Shown one piece after another: positions 39,224 through 47,259 of a stretch of DNA of 64,000 bases. Under the pieces are notes generated by a model. The model worked only from the letters and a program-made list of their open reading frames with translations. It made no database searches and was not told where the DNA came from. The stretch is taken from assembly GCA_035318925.1 (NCBI GenBank), contig DATHDS010000027.1:62001-126000 (forward strand), read 5' to 3'. The position numbers and the translations under genes are program-made. Each line of letters opens with the position of its first letter. The first letter of the stretch is position 1. This DNA comes from VAXT01 sp035318925 (lineage in GTDB: Bacteria > Actinomycetota > Thermoleophilia > Gaiellales > Gaiellaceae).

Positions 39224-42200
39224 CGTGCGAGGGCGGGCCGCTCGAGGCTCGCCTCCGGCCGGCGGGCGGGGACCGCCTCGATCTTGCGGCCGACGAAGGT
39301 GAAGCCGGAGAACATGAGGCTGATCCCGATGAGCTGGCCCAGGTAGACGAGCGAGTAGTCGCCCGTCCGGGACAAGCCCGTCGCAGCCGCGACGACCATT
39401 GCTCCGGAAGCGATCCACGCGTTTGGGCTTACGCGCCTTCGCCGCAGGATCGAATAGAGCGAGCCGCCGACGAGCGCAAGCGTCCCCGCGGAGTTGAACA
39501 GCACGGCCCAGAGGAATGCGTGGCCGACGAGAGCGCCGTTCGCGGGCGGCCGGCCGCTTGCAGTAACCGCAAGGGCGTGTGCGTCGACAGGCGCGAGCCA
39601 GACCGTGGCGATCGCGGCGAGGGTCCCTGTGGCGAGGACGCCGATGAGGATGTCTCGCCCCCGGCGCGGCAACAGCAGCCACGCCGAGCCGGCGCCCAAG
39701 AAGCCGACGGTCAGCACTCCGCCGGCGATGTAGTAGGTCCGGAAGAGCACCGGGCTCCAGCCCGCGCGCTGCGCGACCGCCTCACAGATCGTCGCAACGG
39801 CGAAGCAGGCGAAGCCGGCCGCCCAGAGCGCCTTCTGGCCGGCGGGCCGGCTCCAGTAGGAGCGAGCGAGCAGGAAGACGAAGAGGAGCGCCACGAGAGC
39901 CGCCGCGACAGGAAGCAAGGCGTCAAAGACCGCCGGCACGGGCTTGCTCGAGCCAGAGCTAATCGCTGTCAAGGGCTGCCCGGAGCGGACGACTCGCACG
40001 TAGGCGAAGTCGCGTCCTCCGAACATGCCCTGGTGCGTGGCGACGAACATGTACCGCCCAGCTCTCAGTTGGCGCGTGGGCGCGAGCGTCAGCTGCCGGC
40101 CCGTCGACGAGCTGACTGTGAGCGGAACGCGTGTGCTGCGATCCAGGTTGTAGAGGCCGTAGGCCCCCGGACGGTCGACCGCCGCAGCCCGCGCGACGAG
40201 TGCCCGGAAATCACCGGCATGGATACGGAGCGCGTCAGCCGGGTACGGGCTCTGCGGGTCCTGCCACGTGAAGAGCTTGACGAGCCCCTGCTTCGTGGCC
40301 AGGAACTGCCCGACGATGTCCGGGGTGAGCCGTGGCTGATACGCGTAGCGGATCGTGCTCCCTCCCACTCCGGCGACCGCGGGCACGAAGGGCAGCGAGA
40401 CGAGCAGGAGCCCGATCGCGCCGACGGCGACGCTGACCCGCGTCCGGTAGCCGCGCCGCCTCCGTCGCCCCCGCGGCTTCGGCGGGGCGCCCAGCATGAG
40501 CAGGCGGCGGCGGCGGTGAGCTCTGTAGAGCATCGCGGTCGAGAGCAGGGCGCTGGCCGGAAGCCAGACGAGCTCCACCTTCCAGCCGAGCGTGCTCAGC
40601 GGCCCCTGCCCGTATGGCGTGAACGCCAGCGGAATGACGGCCCAGGTGAGAGCGGGCCCGCAGAGCAGCAGGATCGATGCCGTCACCGGAAAGCCTGCAA
40701 AGAGCCAGCCCAGGCCTGGAAAACCCATCAAGGCCATCGGCAGCTCGTAGCCGGCGAGGGCAGCGGGCCTCCGCCCACGCACCCGCCGCGGAATCCGTCC
40801 CGTGAAGGCGACCGGCGCGGCGGCGATCGCCCTCGTTCCGGCGAGCCTCTGGCGCGCGGTCATCCGCCAGGCGCTGACCGCGTACGCCCCGAACCCGGTC
40901 AGCACCGCGAGCGCGGCCGGCACGAGCAGCAAGGCGACCCACGGCTCGAGCCTCGTCACCGCGGCCTGGAAGCTCGCTCCGCCCGCGACGTCGTGTGCCT
41001 CGACCACCGAGGTCTCGATCCCGACCGCGTAGTAGGTCGCAACGCCGAGCGCGACCCCCACGAGCGCGATGCGCTCGGCTCGCAACACGCGCTCGCCGCC
41101 GAGCTGGGCCAGGAGGGCTAGCGTCAGCCCGACGAGCATCACGAGGAGGCCGCCCAGCATGTTCAGCTGCGCGTGCAGGTTGACGATCACCGCCCCCGCG
41201 TCGCCTCCTTCGTCCAGCAGGTCGTGCACGGCCGGGAATGCCTGGATCGGGCCCTGGAGCGTCCCAACGGCAAGCGCCGCGCAGCCGGCGAGCACGAATC
41301 CCCTCGCCGGCGCCTGGGCGCCCAGGAAGGAGCGGGCGACAAGCCAGAGCAGGAACCAGAACGCGGAGAGCATCGCGATCCCCGCACCCATGAGTAGGAA
41401 CGGATGGATCGCGGTCGCACGCTCCGCCTCCTCGGGGGAGAGGCCGCGGCCGACGACGAGAGCGCCCTCGTGGAAGCCGAGGTACATCGCCGAGCCGTAG
41501 AACGCGAGCGAGCCCGCGAGAAGTGCGTAGAAGCAAGCGTCCGCTGCGCGTTGGGAGGGGGCCCTCCCGCCGAGGAGAGGAGCGAGGTAGAAGAGCGCGC
41601 CGGCGACGAGCATCGTCAGCCCCGTGACGAGGTTGATGTGCGCGTGCGCGATCGGGTCGATCCATTCACCGGCGTGCCCGGCGCGGTACAGCCAGTCCGC
41701 GTTCGTCGGCTGGACCTGGATCACTCCCTGCACGGTGCCGACGGTCAGGCCGGCGGCACCGGTGGCGAGGAACTTCCAGAGGTGGCCGCTCGGCTTCGGA
41801 ACCCGCACGAGACGGCCCTGGAAGATGGTCAGGAAGACCGTCGCGGCGAAGCACCAGTAGCCGATCCCCATCACGCCCGCACCCATGCCAACCGGGGCGC
41901 GATACCAGTTGCCCATGCTCGCCTTCGCTGCCTGGTACTCCCAGCCGTCAGCGACGCGCAGCCCGATCGCGATCCCGTTCCCGACGAGCGCGACATAGAA
42001 GACGAGCAGGCCGCCTGCGGTGAACCAGAAGGCGCACTGCGCGAGACCTTCGCTGGCCAGCGGACGCCCGACGATGCGCGGCAGGACGTACCAGCAGAGG
42101 CCCGTCGCGATCAGCGTCCCGCCGCCGACGATCATCAGGTGCGTGTTCGAGAGATCCCGGACGAGGTGGCCCGCGTAGCCCGCGCTCGCGAGCCACTTGG

Positions 42201-42438
42201 CCGTCCAGGGCAGGTTCTTGACGACCATGTGCAGGCTGCCGAGGACGAGGAAGGCGGCCCCGGCGACGAAGTACTTCGCGAGCTTCCGGTCGTGCCGACC
42301 GAGCTCCTCCTCCGAGTAGGGCTCGGTCCGGAGGGGCGGCGCACGGCCAGGCAGTAGCCTGAAGACGGCTGCGATCACGACCGCGAGGAACGCCGCGTAG
42401 CTCAGGAACTGGAGCGATGAGAGATGCCTGAGGTACAT
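39220..42438 (-). CDS. Giant heme-copper-oxidase-like membrane protein with internal repeat
   Basis: A 1072-residue polytopic membrane protein. Residues about 1-300 resemble subunit I of cbb3/NorB oxidases, with candidate heme ligands H100 (LSNTHLMIVGGG) and H265/H267 (PIAHAHINLVTGLTMLV). A second similar unit follows: VGTVQGVIQ (233-241) recurs as VGTLQGPIQ (391-399), and NLHAQLNMLGGLLVML carries H422. The HH pair and TM6 His that bind Cu-B in oxidases are not visible. About 590-840 contains a basic loop and an extracytoplasmic domain, then about 7 more helices (YYIAGGVLTVGFLGAGSAWL). It probably binds heme or partners with the oxidase. Function unproven. Confidence 0.75.
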   Translation of the reverse strand: MYLRHLSSLQFLSYAAFLAVVIAAVFRLLPGRAPPLRTEPYSEEELGRHDRKLAKYFVAGAAFLVLGSLHMVVKNLPWTAKWLASAGYAGHLVRDLSNTHLMIVGGGTLIATGLCWYVLPRIVGRPLASEGLAQCAFWFTAGGLLVFYVALVGNGIAIGLRVADGWEYQAAKASMGNWYRAPVGMGAGVMGIGYWCFAATVFLTIFQGRLVRVPKPSGHLWKFLATGAAGLTVGTVQGVIQVQPTNADWLYRAGHAGEWIDPIAHAHINLVTGLTMLVAGALFYLAPLLGGRAPSQRAADACFYALLAGSLAFYGSAMYLGFHEGALVVGRGLSPEEAERATAIHPFLLMGAGIAMLSAFWFLLWLVARSFLGAQAPARGFVLAGCAALAVGTLQGPIQAFPAVHDLLDEGGDAGAVIVNLHAQLNMLGGLLVMLVGLTLALLAQLGGERVLRAERIALVGVALGVATYYAVGIETSVVEAHDVAGGASFQAAVTRLEPWVALLLVPAALAVLTGFGAYAVSAWRMTARQRLAGTRAIAAAPVAFTGRIPRRVRGRRPAALAGYELPMALMGFPGLGWLFAGFPVTASILLLCGPALTWAVIPLAFTPYGQGPLSTLGWKVELVWLPASALLSTAMLYRAHRRRRLLMLGAPPKPRGRRRRRGYRTRVSVAVGAIGLLLVSLPFVPAVAGVGGSTIRYAYQPRLTPDIVGQFLATKQGLVKLFTWQDPQSPYPADALRIHAGDFRALVARAAAVDRPGAYGLYNLDRSTRVPLTVSSSTGRQLTLAPTRQLRAGRYMFVATHQGMFGGRDFAYVRVVRSGQPLTAISSGSSKPVPAVFDALLPVAAALVALLFVFLLARSYWSRPAGQKALWAAGFACFAVATICEAVAQRAGWSPVLFRTYYIAGGVLTVGFLGAGSAWLLLPRRGRDILIGVLATGTLAAIATVWLAPVDAHALAVTASGRPPANGALVGHAFLWAVLFNSAGTLALVGGSLYSILRRRRVSPNAWIASGAMVVAAATGLSRTGDYSLVYLGQLIGISLMFSGFTFVGRKIEAVPARRPEASLERPALAR

Positions 42439-42445
42439 GGCCTGC

Positions 42446-42619
42446 CTAGCGCAGGCCGGGCTCTACGAAGTAGACGGTGAGCGTCCAGACCAGGTAGATC
42501 AGGACCATGATCGCGAGAATGACCCACGCCTTGTTGACCGCGCGCCGCCCGTGGCGCACGTCCTCGCCGACATCGCGATAGCCGAGCAGAGGCCTGGCTG
42601 GACGTCGCGAGCGCGCCAT
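42446..42619 (-). CDS. Small single-TM protein of the oxidase operon
   Basis: A 57-residue protein: a basic N-terminus (ARSRRPARPLLGYRDVGEDV) then one membrane helix (AWVILAIMVLIYLVWTLTVY) and a short tail. The ATG overlaps the upstream stop by one base (TGATG), and the oxidase-like gene starts 7 bases after its stop. It is probably a small accessory subunit such as CcoQ-type peptides, but without sequence similarity I can name. Confidence 0.65.
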   Translation of the reverse strand: MARSRRPARPLLGYRDVGEDVRHGRRAVNKAWVILAIMVLIYLVWTLTVYFVEPGLR

Positions 42620-42936
42620 CAGAAGACCTTGTGCATGACGAGGCTTCGCTCGGCACCGAGGCCGCCGAAGTCGGCGAGCATGCGTTCGAAGGTATAGCCG
42701 CGCTCGAGGAACGCCTCCAGCTGCCAGGGCGTGTCCCAGGTCGTGTAGCAGTGGACGCGCACGTCCCCCCGGTCCTCCGCGCGGATGAAGACATCGAAGC
42801 GCTCGCAGCCCGGGTACTCCTGGACGTGAGCCTTGAGCGCCTGGAGGGACGCGTACAGGTCCTCCCATCGGTCCTCCGGAATCACCACCTCGGTCAGTGA
42901 TGAGTACGTGACGAACGGGAGAACGGCTGCCGCCAT
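42619..42936 (-). CDS. Dimeric alpha/beta-barrel (ABM-like) protein
   Basis: A 105-residue soluble protein with a ferredoxin-like alpha-beta pattern: LPFVTYSSLTEVVIPEDRWE, LKAHVQEYPGCERFDVFIR, VRVHCYTTWDTPWQLEAFLE, then YTFERMLADFGGLGAERSLV. This fits antibiotic-biosynthesis-monooxygenase or EthD-like dimeric barrels, a fold that includes heme-degrading and heme-binding enzymes. It sits between two membrane subunits with one-base overlaps at both ends. A heme-related role is a guess based on place. Confidence 0.65.
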   Translation of the reverse strand: MAAAVLPFVTYSSLTEVVIPEDRWEDLYASLQALKAHVQEYPGCERFDVFIRAEDRGDVRVHCYTTWDTPWQLEAFLERGYTFERMLADFGGLGAERSLVMHKVF

Positions 42937-43292
42937 CAGAAGACCTGCCCCCAGATCAGATGTCCGGCGATGAGGAAGATCGCGAAGACGGTCACGCCGA
43001 TCGTGAAGACGACGAAGAAGCGGGACGCCGGCCTGGCGATCTCGGTCACGTAGGAGCCTTGCTCGCCCCACTGGTCGATGGGATAGAGGCCGACCCGCCT
43101 CAGCGTCGTCCGGTACGACCAGATCCACCAGATCAGCGACACGGAGATTGCGACCACGAAGCCCCACATCCAGGCGAGCGAGATCCAGTCCACGCTCCAG
43201 GTCCCGACGCGGCCGTCGTTCTGATGGTGCGCCAGCAGGTACTGGTAGTACTTGTCCGCGTTCTCCGGCGAGCTGCCCCTGGGCATCGACAT
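42936..43292 (-). CDS. Oxidase-operon membrane protein, two TM
   Basis: A 118-residue protein. After a polar start (PRGSSPENADKYYQYLLAHH) come two helices: WISLAWMWGFVVAISVSLIW (about 36-55) and FFVVFTIGVTVFAIFLIAGH (about 93-112), separated by a loop with GLYPIDQWGEQGSYVTE. Likely an accessory subunit of the heme-copper oxidase. Two ATGs lie close together; the first overlaps the upstream TAA by one base (TAATG) and is used. Confidence 0.65.
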   Translation of the reverse strand: MSMPRGSSPENADKYYQYLLAHHQNDGRVGTWSVDWISLAWMWGFVVAISVSLIWWIWSYRTTLRRVGLYPIDQWGEQGSYVTEIARPASRFFVVFTIGVTVFAIFLIAGHLIWGQVF

Positions 43293-43582
43293 TACTGCCA
43301 CTCCTCCTCGTCCAGCGCCCATTCGGGCGTGTAGTAGTCCTCCTCCTGCACGTAGAGCGGGATCGACGCATGGCTGTCCAGCTCATGGAACGCGCCCGTC
43401 TTCCAGGCGGCGATGAACGCGACGAGCGCGAGTCCCGAGAAGACGAAGAAGGTGTCCATCATCCAGTCGGCCATGACCCAATTCGACTGCTTGGTCTCGG
43501 GCTGGTCGTGCGCGAAGGCGGCCGCGGGCAGCACGAGAGTGGCGACCACGAGGAGAGCGAGGATGGTCAGCCAGCGTCTCAC
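43292..43582 (-). CDS. Oxidase-operon exported/membrane subunit
   Basis: A 96-residue protein with a cleavable-looking signal (ILALLVVATLVLPAAAFAHD), a second hydrophobic helix (WMMDTFFVFSGLALVAFIAA) and an acidic C-terminus (YVQEEDYYTPEWALDEEEWQ). The GTG overlaps the stop of the cytochrome c subunit (GTGA). It is probably a small subunit of the oxidase. No known family is recognised. Confidence 0.65.
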   Translation of the reverse strand: MRRWLTILALLVVATLVLPAAAFAHDQPETKQSNWVMADWMMDTFFVFSGLALVAFIAAWKTGAFHELDSHASIPLYVQEEDYYTPEWALDEEEWQ

Positions 43583-45000
43583 TGCTGCCCCGGCACGGTT
43601 GGTGGAATCGCCTTCTGCGTCTCGGACGGCAACTTGCTCCCGCGCGCCCGGGCCTCGTCCCAGGCTCGGTTCAGCAGATCGTCGTAGATCGCCTTGATCC
43701 CTGCGGCCGCGTCTTGCAGGGAGAGGCGCGTCTTGCCGTCGTTGATCAGGAAGCTGTCGCCTGTCGAGAGCCCCGGCATGACCCGCATCGCCTCCTGCAT
43801 GTACGGGTCGGTCACCGGCGCCTTGTTGAACCCGACGTTGTTCTCGAGCTTCTGGCTGCTCTTCACCCACGCGAGCAGCTCCTTCGAGGGCTGCCAGGTG
43901 ATGTAGTCGGAGGGCTGAGGAACGTAGTTCTTCCGGAGCGTGTGGTTCGGGATCGTCTTGATGAAGAGGACGACGCGCCAGATGTCGTTGACGCTCAGGC
44001 GGTCGCCGAAGTTCTCCATCGCCGTCCCCGGCCAGCCGCGCAGGATCCGGTAGTAGAAGTCGCCTGGGCCCGTGTCGCCGCCGCAGCAGGCGTCGTCCGC
44101 GCTCGTGAAGTCGGCCGGGGCGGGCGAGAGGAACTTCGCGCCGGGGCCCTTGCCGTTTCCCTTCAGTCCGTGGCAGCCGACGCAGCGCTCCTGGAAGACC
44201 TCCTTGCCACGAAGCAAGTTCCCCTCGGTCACCGGCAGCGGGTCGCCCGAGAGCCAGTAGCCGCGGTCGATCTGTGCGAGGTTCGGCGCCTCCTCGAGCT
44301 GGCCCTTCGGCGGGTTCAGGATCTTGTCGTTCCCCTCGAGGATCTGGCCGTGCGCGCCCTGGAAGCCGACAGGCGCCGGCGCGAAGCCCTGGTTCGCGGT
44401 CACGATGTGCTTGGAGTAGATCTGTCCCGCGTACCTGAGCAGGCCCGACTTGCCGCTCCGCGTCTCCACGTAGGTGATCAGCTGCTCGACCTGCTTGTCG
44501 GAGAAGAGCGACTTCATCTCCGGCATCAGCGAGAGCGGATCCATGTAGCGCGGGTCGTAGAAATGTGCGCGCTGCCAGTCCTCCGGGTGCCAGCCCGACT
44601 CCTGCGAGAGGTCGGGTCCGGTTCGCTCGGTGCCGAGCAGGTTCGGGGTCTGGTCGCTGCCGTAGAAGTCGCCGGGCGCCGAGACCTTCGGGTAGAGGAA
44701 ATAGAGGGCGTAGCGGACGTCCTGCGGCCGCGAGTAGCCCGAGTGGCAGACGTAGCAGCCGTTCGAAGCGAACAGGTTCCGGCCCTTGACCGCGTCGTTC
44801 GAGAGCGGCGTCCAGTCCGCGGAGGCCGGCGGGTCGAACGTGTGGATCGGCAACCACACGACGATGAAGACGACGACGAAGAACGCGATCAGGCCGCCGA
44901 GCCCTGCCACGAGCGGCGTGATCAGCATCCGCTCGGGCGGGTGCCGCGTCCAGCCGCGCGGGAGGACCCGGCCTTCGGGCCGCTGCTCGTCTTCGGTCAT
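43579..45000 (-). CDS. Fused two-heme cytochrome c oxidase subunit (CcoO/CcoP-like)
   Basis: A 473-residue protein anchored by one N-terminal helix (LVAGLGGLIAFFVVVFIVVW, about 30-49). A first cytochrome c centre CYVCH (C82, C85, H86) lies in a CcoO-like context (ASNGCYVCHSGYSRPQDVRY), then a second centre CVGCH (C273, C276, H277) in a typical class I cytochrome c domain (GKEVFQERCVGCHGLKGNGK). It passes electrons to subunit I encoded directly upstream, with a 4-base overlap. One chain thus combines roles normally split between CcoO and CcoP. Heme attachment would need the Ccm genes of the same operon. Confidence 0.88.
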   Translation of the reverse strand: MTEDEQRPEGRVLPRGWTRHPPERMLITPLVAGLGGLIAFFVVVFIVVWLPIHTFDPPASADWTPLSNDAVKGRNLFASNGCYVCHSGYSRPQDVRYALYFLYPKVSAPGDFYGSDQTPNLLGTERTGPDLSQESGWHPEDWQRAHFYDPRYMDPLSLMPEMKSLFSDKQVEQLITYVETRSGKSGLLRYAGQIYSKHIVTANQGFAPAPVGFQGAHGQILEGNDKILNPPKGQLEEAPNLAQIDRGYWLSGDPLPVTEGNLLRGKEVFQERCVGCHGLKGNGKGPGAKFLSPAPADFTSADDACCGGDTGPGDFYYRILRGWPGTAMENFGDRLSVNDIWRVVLFIKTIPNHTLRKNYVPQPSDYITWQPSKELLAWVKSSQKLENNVGFNKAPVTDPYMQEAMRVMPGLSTGDSFLINDGKTRLSLQDAAAGIKAIYDDLLNRAWDEARARGSKLPSETQKAIPPTVPGQQ

Positions 45001-46487
45001 CCGCTCACCGGCGGTGCGACGATCTCGGCGACTCTCAGCGTCTCACGGCGGCGGCGCTCCGCCGTGTTCGTGAACATGGTCAGCCCGATGTTCACCGCCT
45101 GCACGATCCCGGAGAGCACGATCATCGCCCCGAAGATCCCGCGCGCGATGTAGTACGCGTGCAGCTGCGGCAGCACGTTCACCTCCGGGATCCCCTGCGC
45201 CCAGCTGAAGCCCTGTTGGAAGCCGGCGAGCGTGAGGACGCTGAAGAAGCCCGTGAAGCCGACCGTGACGAGCCAGTACTGCCACTCGGTGAGGTTCCGA
45301 CTGAAGAGAGGACGCTGGTAGACCTGGGCGACCATGTAGTCGATCACCCCCATGCCGAGGATCGTGAAGGCCCCGAGTAACGCGAGGTGTGCGTGGGCGA
45401 CGACAAAGTTCGTGAAGTGCGTGAGCCTGTTGAAGGGCTGGAGCGCCTCGAATGCACCCTGAATGTTGACCAGGAAGTAGAAGAAGAAGGCGGTCATCGT
45501 GAAGCGCAGGGGTAAGTTCGTGAAGAACTTGTCCCAGTTGCCCTTCATCGTTCCGAGGATGTTGATCGTGAACGCGAAGACCGGGACGAGCAGCATCCAG
45601 GACGAGACCTCGGCGATCGTCTTCAGCCAGGCCGGCGTCGGCGACTGCAGGATGTGGTGGTCGCCCACGCCCGTGTAGAAGAACGCCATGCCCCAGAAGC
45701 TAACGAGCGACAGCGTGTAGCTGTACAGGGGCGTGTTCGTGACCCGCGGGACGATGTAGTACGTGAGCGCGAGCAGCATCGGCGTCAACCAGAGGCCGAA
45801 GAGGTTGTGCGCGTACCACCAGTTCAGGATCGCGTCCGAGAGGCTGTTCGTCAGTGCCCCCGACGGCGCGCTCCAGATCTTCCCCGGGCTCCAGATCACG
45901 TTGCCGATCGCGTAGTCCACTGCGAGCCAGATCGGGCTCGCGATGAAGAACCAGACGGACACGTAGATAGGCCGGATCGTCCGAATCTGGACGGTGGCCA
46001 GGATGTTGAAGATGTTCACGCACCAGATGACGAGCAGCAGGATGTCGACCGGCCAGATGAACTCGCCGTACTCGCGCCCCTGGCTGTGACCGGTGAGGAG
46101 GCCGATTACCCCGAGCGTGTACATGACGTTCCAGGCCCAGCAGCACCAGACGCCGAGCCGCTCGCTCCACATTCCGCGCGTGCCGACGAGTCGCGGCAGC
46201 ATGTAGAAGAGCGCGGCGAAGTACATCATCGTCAGCCAGGCGAGGATCACGCCGTTCACGTGCGCCGGGCGGACGCGGCTGAACGAGAGCCATGAGATGT
46301 CGCCGAAGGCCGCCGGAGTGACGAACTCGGTCGCGAGGACGAGGCCGAAGAGGTCGACGACCGTGAGCCAGACGATCGAGGAGAGGAACCAGTGCTTCGC
46401 GGCCTGATCCGAGAACGGGGCAGGTGCATCCGCTCGCTTCGTCAGCGGTGCCGGCGCCTCCCCAGGCATCCCACCCGTCCGGTCCAT
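44997..46487 (-). CDS. ccoN: cbb3-like heme-copper oxidase subunit I
   Basis: A 496-residue, 12-helix catalytic subunit of a terminal oxidase reducing O2 (or NO). Ligands are complete: H76 (PAHVNGVILAW) and H365/H367 (VVAHAHLALLG) for hemes, H227 (WWYAHNLFGLWLTP) and H277/H278 (GVGDHHILQ) for Cu-B, with Y271 as a possible cross-linked tyrosine. It is first in a long minus-strand operon with the cytochrome c subunit, accessory proteins and Ccm genes. TACGGT lies nine bases before the ATG. The symbol reflects the closest type (C family); NorB-like activity is not excluded. Confidence 0.88.
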   Translation of the reverse strand: MDRTGGMPGEAPAPLTKRADAPAPFSDQAAKHWFLSSIVWLTVVDLFGLVLATEFVTPAAFGDISWLSFSRVRPAHVNGVILAWLTMMYFAALFYMLPRLVGTRGMWSERLGVWCCWAWNVMYTLGVIGLLTGHSQGREYGEFIWPVDILLLVIWCVNIFNILATVQIRTIRPIYVSVWFFIASPIWLAVDYAIGNVIWSPGKIWSAPSGALTNSLSDAILNWWYAHNLFGLWLTPMLLALTYYIVPRVTNTPLYSYTLSLVSFWGMAFFYTGVGDHHILQSPTPAWLKTIAEVSSWMLLVPVFAFTINILGTMKGNWDKFFTNLPLRFTMTAFFFYFLVNIQGAFEALQPFNRLTHFTNFVVAHAHLALLGAFTILGMGVIDYMVAQVYQRPLFSRNLTEWQYWLVTVGFTGFFSVLTLAGFQQGFSWAQGIPEVNVLPQLHAYYIARGIFGAMIVLSGIVQAVNIGLTMFTNTAERRRRETLRVAEIVAPPVSG

Positions 46488-46496
46488 ACGCCCGCG

Positions 46497-46502
46497 ACCG
46501 TA
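46497..46502 (-). promoter_or_regulatory. -10 box of the respiratory operon
   Basis: TACGGT, nine bases before the ATG at 46487. Confidence 0.45.
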
Positions 46503-46526
46503 AGCCCTCCGCCTGGCGCTGTCGCG

Positions 46527-46568
46527 TCAAATGACGAAATCGTCATTTGACTGTCATTTGCAGGTCAT
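46527..46568. promoter_or_regulatory. Palindromic operator between oxidase and regulator genes
   Basis: TCAAATGACG (46527-46536) and CGTCATTTGA (46541-46550) are perfect 10-base inverted arms around AAAT. A third half-site GTCATTTG (46553-46560) and a partial GGTCAT (46563-46568) follow. Being AT-rich in GC-rich DNA between divergent operons, this is a likely response-regulator binding site. Confidence 0.6.
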
Positions 46569-46593
46569 CCCCGTTAGGGTCGTCTCCGCGGCT

Positions 46594-47259
46594 ATGCAAA
46601 TCCTGGTCATCGAGGACGAGCCCCGCATCCTCGCGTTCCTCGCCCGCGGCCTGCAAGCGGAGGGGTTTCGCGTCGACGGCGCCGGGGACGGGGCCGACGG
46701 GTTGAGGAAGGCGCTCGCCTCCGCCTACGACGCGGTCGTCCTCGACCTCCTGCTCCCCGGGCTCGACGGGCTCTCAGTCCTGCGCGAGCTCCACGACCAG
46801 AAGCCAGACCTTCCCGTCGTGATCGTCTCGGCCCGCTCCGACCTGCCGACGAAGCTCCGGGGCTTCGGCCTCGGCGCGAGCGACTACCTCGCGAAGCCGT
46901 TCTCGCTCGACGAGCTCGTCGCCCGGCTGCGGGTGCAGGTACGTCGAGGGCCGGCGAGGCGGGAGGAGAACACCGTGCGCGCCGGTTCGCTGACCCTCGA
47001 CCTGGCGCGCCGCCAGGCCCGGATGGGCACGCTCGTCGCGGACCTGTCCGACCGCGAGTTCCGCCTGCTGCACCATCTCGTCGAGCACGCCGGCACGATC
47101 GTCAGTCGGGAGCGGCTGCTGTCGGAAGTGTGGGGCTACCACTTCGATCCCGGCTCGAACGTCGTCGAGGTGTGCGTGCGCCGGTTGCGCAAGAAGCTCG
47201 GTGAGGAGGCCCCAATCGAGACCGTCCGCCATGCGGGATACCGGCTCCGGGCGGCTTAG
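46594..47259 (+). CDS. OmpR/PhoB-type response regulator
   Basis: A 221-residue regulator. The receiver domain (about 1-115) has IEDEPRIL, phosphoacceptor D51 in VVLDLLLPG, VSARSDLPT and YLAKPFSLDEL. The winged-helix output domain (about 125-221) has LSDREFRLLHHLVEHAGTIV and VEVCVRRLRKKLGE plus the RHAGYRL wing. The ATG at 46594 is chosen because the receiver fold begins there. The downstream kinase overlaps by 29 bases. It is divergent from the respiratory operon across a palindrome and probably controls it and itself. Confidence 0.92.
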   Translation: MQILVIEDEPRILAFLARGLQAEGFRVDGAGDGADGLRKALASAYDAVVLDLLLPGLDGLSVLRELHDQKPDLPVVIVSARSDLPTKLRGFGLGASDYLAKPFSLDELVARLRVQVRRGPARREENTVRAGSLTLDLARRQARMGTLVADLSDREFRLLHHLVEHAGTIVSRERLLSEVWGYHFDPGSNVVEVCVRRLRKKLGEEAPIETVRHAGYRLRAA

